From Dreissena polymorpha (taxonomy: Eukaryota > Mollusca > Bivalvia > Myida > Dreissenidae): a stretch of 64,000 nucleotides of DNA. Shown piece by piece: positions 58,741 through 64,000 of the stretch (positions are counted from its first letter, which is position 1; the number at the start of each line of letters is the position of its first letter). The stretch spans positions 142,001 through 206,000 of the forward strand of contig NC_068362.1 in the NCBI RefSeq assembly GCF_020536995.1, read 5' to 3'. The translations under genes and the position numbers were made by a program. The notes under the pieces are model-generated. The model was given only the letters and a program-made list of their open reading frames with translations, was not told the DNA's origin and made no database searches.

Positions 58741-61063
58741 TACCCCTTTGTCAGGCAACTGACAGATAATTGGTTGTAAGGATGCCCCAACTATGTTGTA
58801 AAATCGTGCCGATATTTCAAAATATCATGGTTTCATTCACTTCTTGTAGAGCTCTGGCCATTTTGATCGTTTTCAAGACATTACACTGAACACGTTCCCA
58901 GTGATATGCCAAATAATAACATAAAATATGAAAAACATGGTTTGTGTAACTGAAAATCGCATGAATAAGTAGTTTCGACAGACTGTTTTGGGGCGTCAAA
59001 TTCATTATTTCATGTTACTGCAATCGCAACTAGGCTCTTATCTTAACGTGATGTTTCGCATAACATTTAAGTCGACCGAGGACGAATGTCGCTCAATGGT
59101 TAATATGTTTAACTGGCAAAAGATGGCATGATAATTGCTTTTTCACGGTATTTAACTTGCGATAAGACATACCAATGGGGGTTAAATTGCGTTGTCTGGT
59201 TATTCATAATGCTTAAATTAATCGATGCAAATGGTTTACGAAAAGCAATTTCAAGTTATACAATCTTTTATATTTCTCCTGAAATAAATGTAATACCACG
59301 AAGTTCATAACACTATATAAATTTATGCGTTCCTCCATTTAAACTGTCATAGCATAATCTAGATCACTATATGCCTACTCACATGTATAGGGCTTCCTAG
59401 AAAAGCACCAAGAACATGTGGTGTTTTTTTTTTGTTTATGCGCAAATGGCAAAAATGATAACTTTTTAGAACTATAAAGACGTAATGGATATTCAAAACT
59501 ATTTAAAGTACTAGTTATCAGTGTTATAAAGTTGGTTTTAAAATATGCTTAAACACGTAGCATAATAACAATTTACAGTTTAAAAATAGGGGTCGAGACA
59601 TAAATAAATTCTACGAATAAACAACAGCCTGTGTGTCTGTGTGGCAGGAGAATTTGTTGTTGTTTTTTTCTTTATTCTTTTTATAAGAAACGCATTATTA
59701 ATTTATATTTATCGAATGATTCACGATAAAAGAAATGGTATGTAAATGCAGTATATATTCTAATGCAGTGATAAACATAATAAATTGTGTGTTTTTTTAA
59801 CCGTTATCAAAGTTGTTTCATTGCAAACAATCTACACATACAATACAGTTTATTAAGTTATTGTATAGCTGTTGTTGTTTTATTATAGTTTCCAATACGT
59901 GTCATATTGCTTCATAGAGCGCATTTGCAATCGTGGTGGAAATGTCAACATAAGTATGGTTGTATGGGACATACATGAGCTTTATTTACTTTTCAGCATG
60001 TTTTAGCTCAAGGAATATCAGAACATTTCATGTAAATGAAAACGATCGAGTACCACAACTTCGTTTTAAAACCTTTCTTTTAGCAATACAAGTAAGATAG
60101 TAGTAAGATACAGAATTAAAAAAGGTTCTTAATCACAATTTCATGCACAAATATGATTGAATGCACCATAAATTGCATCAACGACAAGTTGAAATGTCGA
60201 AATGGTCTACTAGACTAAAAGGTATACCATATAGTGAAGGGAGACAAAAATAACTCAAATATCAATCTTCTGATGGTGAGTAGGCGTCCCTAATTTTTAA
60301 TATCGTCCAATGGTGAAATATTGTTTTATTATTATAAATATTAATAATGTCTGTGGATGTTTAAAAAATGAAAGGGTTCTTTTTTATCTAGTTTTGTGCT
60401 ATCCATAACTATATGTGTTGCGTTATAGAACATAATGTAGTTGGAAAATACTGTGACATTAATGTAACAGTAATGAAATCAATTATTTATACACGTTGGA
60501 GATAGCGTAACAAATATAATAACTTGAAACAATAGCTTTGTCACAGACAAATCGGAGTCCTTTACCGGGTCTAAGTAGTCCGAATAAGAACATTATCTCC
60601 ATATAAATCTTAGAGGAATGTGCATGCCGGCGATTTAGCCATTATCCAAATTCAATTTTTTCTAACTAACACACTGAAATAAATTGCATAGTCTACATAT
60701 TTCCCTATATACATAGAAAAGGCTTTTTCAACCAAGCTTACGTAGTTTTTGACGTTAAGAACGTCCCAGATTTTTTAGACGTACACCGTAACAGAAGAAC
60801 ATACGTGCGGACGGACCCGGGGTAAGCATTTAGTCAGTGCGCTACCTCATACATCTTTAACAACGAATATTTAATCGCGTTACTTATATTCATATTTGTA
60901 AAATGAAAGGGAAAATAATGTTGATGTTTGCTCTTAACATCTTTACCATCTTAATGTAATTTTAATTATTATAATCCAGTGATAATTGTACTTGTCGATT
61001 GTAAATATAAATTGGAAGAATAGCAGCTGCAATATAAGTATTCCAAAACGAACTTATAAAAAT
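58741..61063. other. Long AT-rich stretch without recognised genes
   Basis: No exon with splice context and no complete repeat is recognised. At 60780-60850 a GACGGACCCGGGGTAAGC... CAGTGCGCTACCTCATA patch reads like a decayed tRNA-type SINE head in minus orientation; this is weak. Confidence 0.3.
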
Positions 61064-61319
61064 GAGCCTCGCTTTGTGAAAAAGGGGTTTTAATGCATGT
61101 GCATGTGCGTTAGTGTCGTACCAGATTAGCCTGTGCAGTCTGCACAGGCTAAACAGGGACGCCACTTCCCGCTTTTATTGTGTTGTTTTCGTTTAAAGGA
61201 AGACATTGTTTGGACGAAAATCCAGTTAAGGCGAAATGTGTCGCCCCAGTGACTGTGACAGCTTATCTGAGACGCCACTTCACGCACATGCATTGAACCC
61301 TCTTTTCACAGAGCGAGTC
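61064..61319. mobile_element. Second, diverged copy of the fold-back MITE
   Basis: GAGCCTCGCTTTGTGAAAAA and ...GTGCGTTAGTGTCGTACCAG on the left, CACGCACATGCATTGAACCC and CACAGAGCGAGTC on the right. Same family as 55358-55613, older by divergence. Confidence 0.75.
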
Positions 61320-61417
61320 AATAAATGTGTATTGTGAACTGCATACGATGGACTAAAGCGTTTGCTCAATTATCATGGGCTATTCATTATAAACGTCAAC
61401 ATTTTGTTTAAAGTAAC

Positions 61418-61827
61418 AAAACTACTCAAAATCAACGAATATTGTGTACAATATTTCGTAAAATAAAGCTAAACATTTAAAATTCATTATTCCTTATGGC
61501 AATTGCCGAAATTTCAACGTCAGCTGTGGTCTGGTTAAAATAGATGTTTGTGGATACAAAATGCTCGTTTTATTATGGTTTAAACATGGTACCATTTAAG
61601 TGTTATTGTGTCGTATGAATAGATATATTCGCAGGAAATTAACATGGAATTTATTGTGTTACAAATAAATAAAACGAGCATTTTGTATCTACACACATCT
61701 ATGTAATCATACCACATCTAGCGTTGAAATTGTGGCTATTGCTATAAGGAACACTGATTGTTTAGGTGTTAACTTTATTTGACGAAATACTTAAAGAAAT
61801 TTTCGTTGATTTTGAGCGTCATAGAGA
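61418..61827. mobile_element. Fold-back element with ~160-bp arms
   Basis: Left arm 61418-61577 (CTCAAAATCAACGAA... ATACAAAATGCTCGTTTTATT) is inverted at 61667-61827 (AATAAAACGAGCATTTTGTAT... TTCGTTGATTTTGAG). The ~90-bp loop is unique. No coding capacity; target duplication not resolved. Confidence 0.65.
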
Positions 61828-62392
61828 CTTTAAATGATAAACGAACATTGTATATTAAAAATATTAACTAACTTGCCAAAACTTATCTATGAAATATTTG
61901 TTTCGCTGAAGTTAATTTAACAAAATGAAATGCATGGATAGTACCCAATAAATCACACGTTAAACTACACATAACTTATCACATATGTATTTACTGGCTC
62001 GAATGATTATAGATGGATGAAACATGGCCCACATACCATAGAGTACAACCGTCGTCCAAAGGAGTATACTGATGTGCTGTATCGTTAAATGACCATACTG
62101 AATTTCATAAAATTGTTTGTTTTTAAGACCAGCTAAGTAAAGTAACCTATCAGGTCGCTTTAATATGACATGCCAATGCGATTTGCACGTGTTCGTGAAA
62201 CCCTAACTATTTAAAGAAAACAAGCAGGATAAGCTTTTGTACTTTATCCGTTATATTGGATTATAGGATTGTCATTTATTGCACACCATGAGGAAAAGTT
62301 AACAAAATGTATTGAATTATTAGTTTTTAAGGCTATTTCCGTGTACAACGAATTACGTGAATTGCTGAAGTTTCGATAAGCAGCATGTTGAT
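61828..62392. other. Non-coding, upstream of promoter candidate
   Basis: AT-rich; nothing is recognised. Confidence 0.3.
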
Positions 62393-62403
62393 GGTATATA
62401 AGG
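62393..62403 (+). promoter_or_regulatory. TATA box candidate
   Basis: GGTATATAAGG is a near-consensus TATA box. It lies 180-190 bp before the ATG of the signal-peptide exon at 62583, leaving a plausible 5' UTR of about 150 nt. Confidence 0.4.
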
Positions 62404-62582
62404 TCGTTTTCATGACCGTTTCATAAATGTTGACCATGTTCTGTTTGATGCAAGATAATTACCATCCAAATATCTATGTTATTATGTTGAATGAAGATAT
62501 GCTAGTAAACTAATATTCGTATTTCATAAACCGGTATTATCTTCCATTTCTTAAAGTTGTTGAAAAAAAACACGTTTTGAAG

Positions 62583-62622
62583 ATGTATTTCCGATGGATA
62601 TGTGTGGTGGTTTTGTTTACAG
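62583..62622 (+). CDS. Candidate signal-peptide first exon of a secreted protein
   Basis: ATG then YFRWICVVVLFTG, a short hydrophobic leader, up to the donor ACAG|GTACGT (62623-62628). The exon is 40 nt and ends in phase 1, the usual phase for signal-peptide exons of modular extracellular proteins. An in-range TATA box supports it. It is far below ORF-scan size. The next exon was not found in the remaining 1.4 kb, so the product is unknown. Chance is possible, since only 13 codons are seen. Confidence 0.4.
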
Positions 62623-62628
62623 GTACGT

Positions 62629-63822
62629 ATGCATACATTTAATTTACTTAAAATATAACACAATGTTGAGTGAGACATGTATTTATACTAAATGTTTGCA
62701 TTTTTCATGCATACTTTCAAATGTGTTCTGGAAAATAGTTTTAAACGCTGTCATCTATTATACTTAACATAAGAAACATTTGTTTTTGGATCACACACAA
62801 CATAATTCAGTACAAAGTATTTGTATTTGACGTTTCCGTTTCCGCGAAAGAGCTTATGATCCGACTACGATCAAACTGCATATATGGAATTCATATTTGG
62901 CGGACAAGCGCATCGTTGTCATGTCGTACCGATTCAATGACTTTTCAATTAGTCTTTGTCGTTGATGATAAATACGTCTTTTGTCATTGATGTTTGTATC
63001 CGCTCGAGAACTTCGACAAAAATGATCAAAAGTTGATTTAACGTTACATGCAGAATCACCATTAGGGGAAATACTAGTTTCTGGTCGTTCGGCTCCGATG
63101 CGTTTTGAGAAATTAATTAACGTCATTTGAAATCGTTTTATGGATGTTGCGTTTAACGAGAGATATCAAACGCTAATGAACTAAAGTTGATGACACTTGA
63201 TATGTAGCATCCCTGCTTGGGTGGACCTGGGTATAGTTTCTGATAAGACCGTTTAATTAAATTGACAGGGAGAAAGTTCCATTTGATTTATAATATGTTT
63301 TATAAAGTATACGTGCCTTTGTCAGATCACATGAACTTATGGCATCCATTCGATGAACACTCGACATAAGGTGTCCCTACAGGTGAAGGGCGAAAATGCG
63401 CATTGTCAGGTCATTCATCTCCAGTGAGTTTTCAGGGAGTTAATTTCCCTTGAAATAAAATTTGTCTCTATATGATGAGGATTCTACACAAGGTGGCAGA
63501 GACTAATGATACGAAAACATTATTTGCGCTTAATTTCAATGCTAGCATGCGCTTCTTGGTAACTCGTTCCGCTCATTATGTTTTAATCGAAATTATTGTC
63601 ATTTGAATAATAATAACTGTTTGCTTTTGATCCGGAAGAGTAATGGTATAATTTAATGAAACTATATATGAGGTATCCCTATTGAGCAGACATGCGTATA
63701 TGATAAGGTTGATCTCTATTTTTAAAGGAAATGTTTCCACTAAAATAAAAAATATGGCATTTCCGAATAAATTATACGTTTTAATGTCATGAAAGGATCT
63801 AATGACGGGAGCTTTATTAACC
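62629..63822. other. Probable intron or unassigned DNA
   Basis: AT-rich. The 90-residue minus frame at 62854-63126 has no family features or splice context. No exon is recognised. Confidence 0.3.
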
Positions 63823-64000
63823 TTAACCCATTAATGTATGCCTAGCGTCTAGAAAAAGCCTTGGCAAACAGCGTAGACCCAGCTGATACGCCGTATGATG
63901 CGGCGTCTCATCTGCGTCTGCGCTGTGTGCTTACAGGAATTTCTGTTAGACATATTATAATATACAAATAAATATACTAGACATCCCTACTTTTGGAAAT
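63823..64000. mobile_element. piggyBac-like MITE, cut by window end
   Basis: Starts TTAACCCATTAATGTATGCC and has the same GGCAAACAGCGTAGACCCAG hairpin and AGGAATTTCTGTTAGACAT body as 51958-52198. Its right end lies beyond the window. Confidence 0.65.

Overview
This is eukaryotic, intron-bearing, AT-rich and very repeat-rich DNA, almost certainly from a bivalve mollusc. The evidence is the density of tRNA-derived SINEs, pearl/Helentron-like elements with ~150-180 bp core repeats, a Penelope-like retroelement of the Naiad type, and a fold-back MITE that I associate from memory with Dreissena (zebra/quagga mussel). The genus is an inference; the phylum is well supported.

Layout. 1-4.4 kb: a piggyBac-like MITE, then nested tandem arrays (147, 183 and 51 bp periods). 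4.4-15.0 kb: a segmental duplication of about 5.0 kb period, in two nearly full copies (A, B) and one partial copy (C). The copies are separated by arrays of a short GTACCCAAA-type microsatellite, and each carries the same internal transposons. 15.5-16.1 kb: a candidate first coding exon. 16.8-27.3 kb: a satellite array of about 48 monomers of ~196 bp with higher-order structure. It is interrupted by two hAT-like MITEs with clean 5-bp target duplications and followed by decayed monomers to 28.1 kb. 28.3-31.2 kb: dispersed repeats, including a complete 1.58-kb pearl-like element with ~173-bp core repeats.

31.2-64 kb is the gene-bearing half. It holds an intronless class A GPCR (minus), a broken Naiad with N-terminal GIY-YIG endonuclease and UGA codons at cysteine positions, a CpG-rich fold-back element, and a secreted fibrinogen-related protein (minus) interrupted by a single in-frame TAG. 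It also holds the last three exons of an unrecognised gene (minus), a 5'-truncated LINE, several SINEs and MITEs, and a TATA box followed by a signal-peptide exon near 62.4-62.6 kb.

The genes show no operon-like or pathway relationship. They look like unrelated metazoan genes in a transposon-dense neighbourhood, and most open frames in the first 31 kb are by-products of tandem repeats. No virus-like element with capsid or envelope genes was recognised. All coordinates were read by eye, and repeat edges are good to a few bases where terminal repeats are given and to tens of bases elsewhere.
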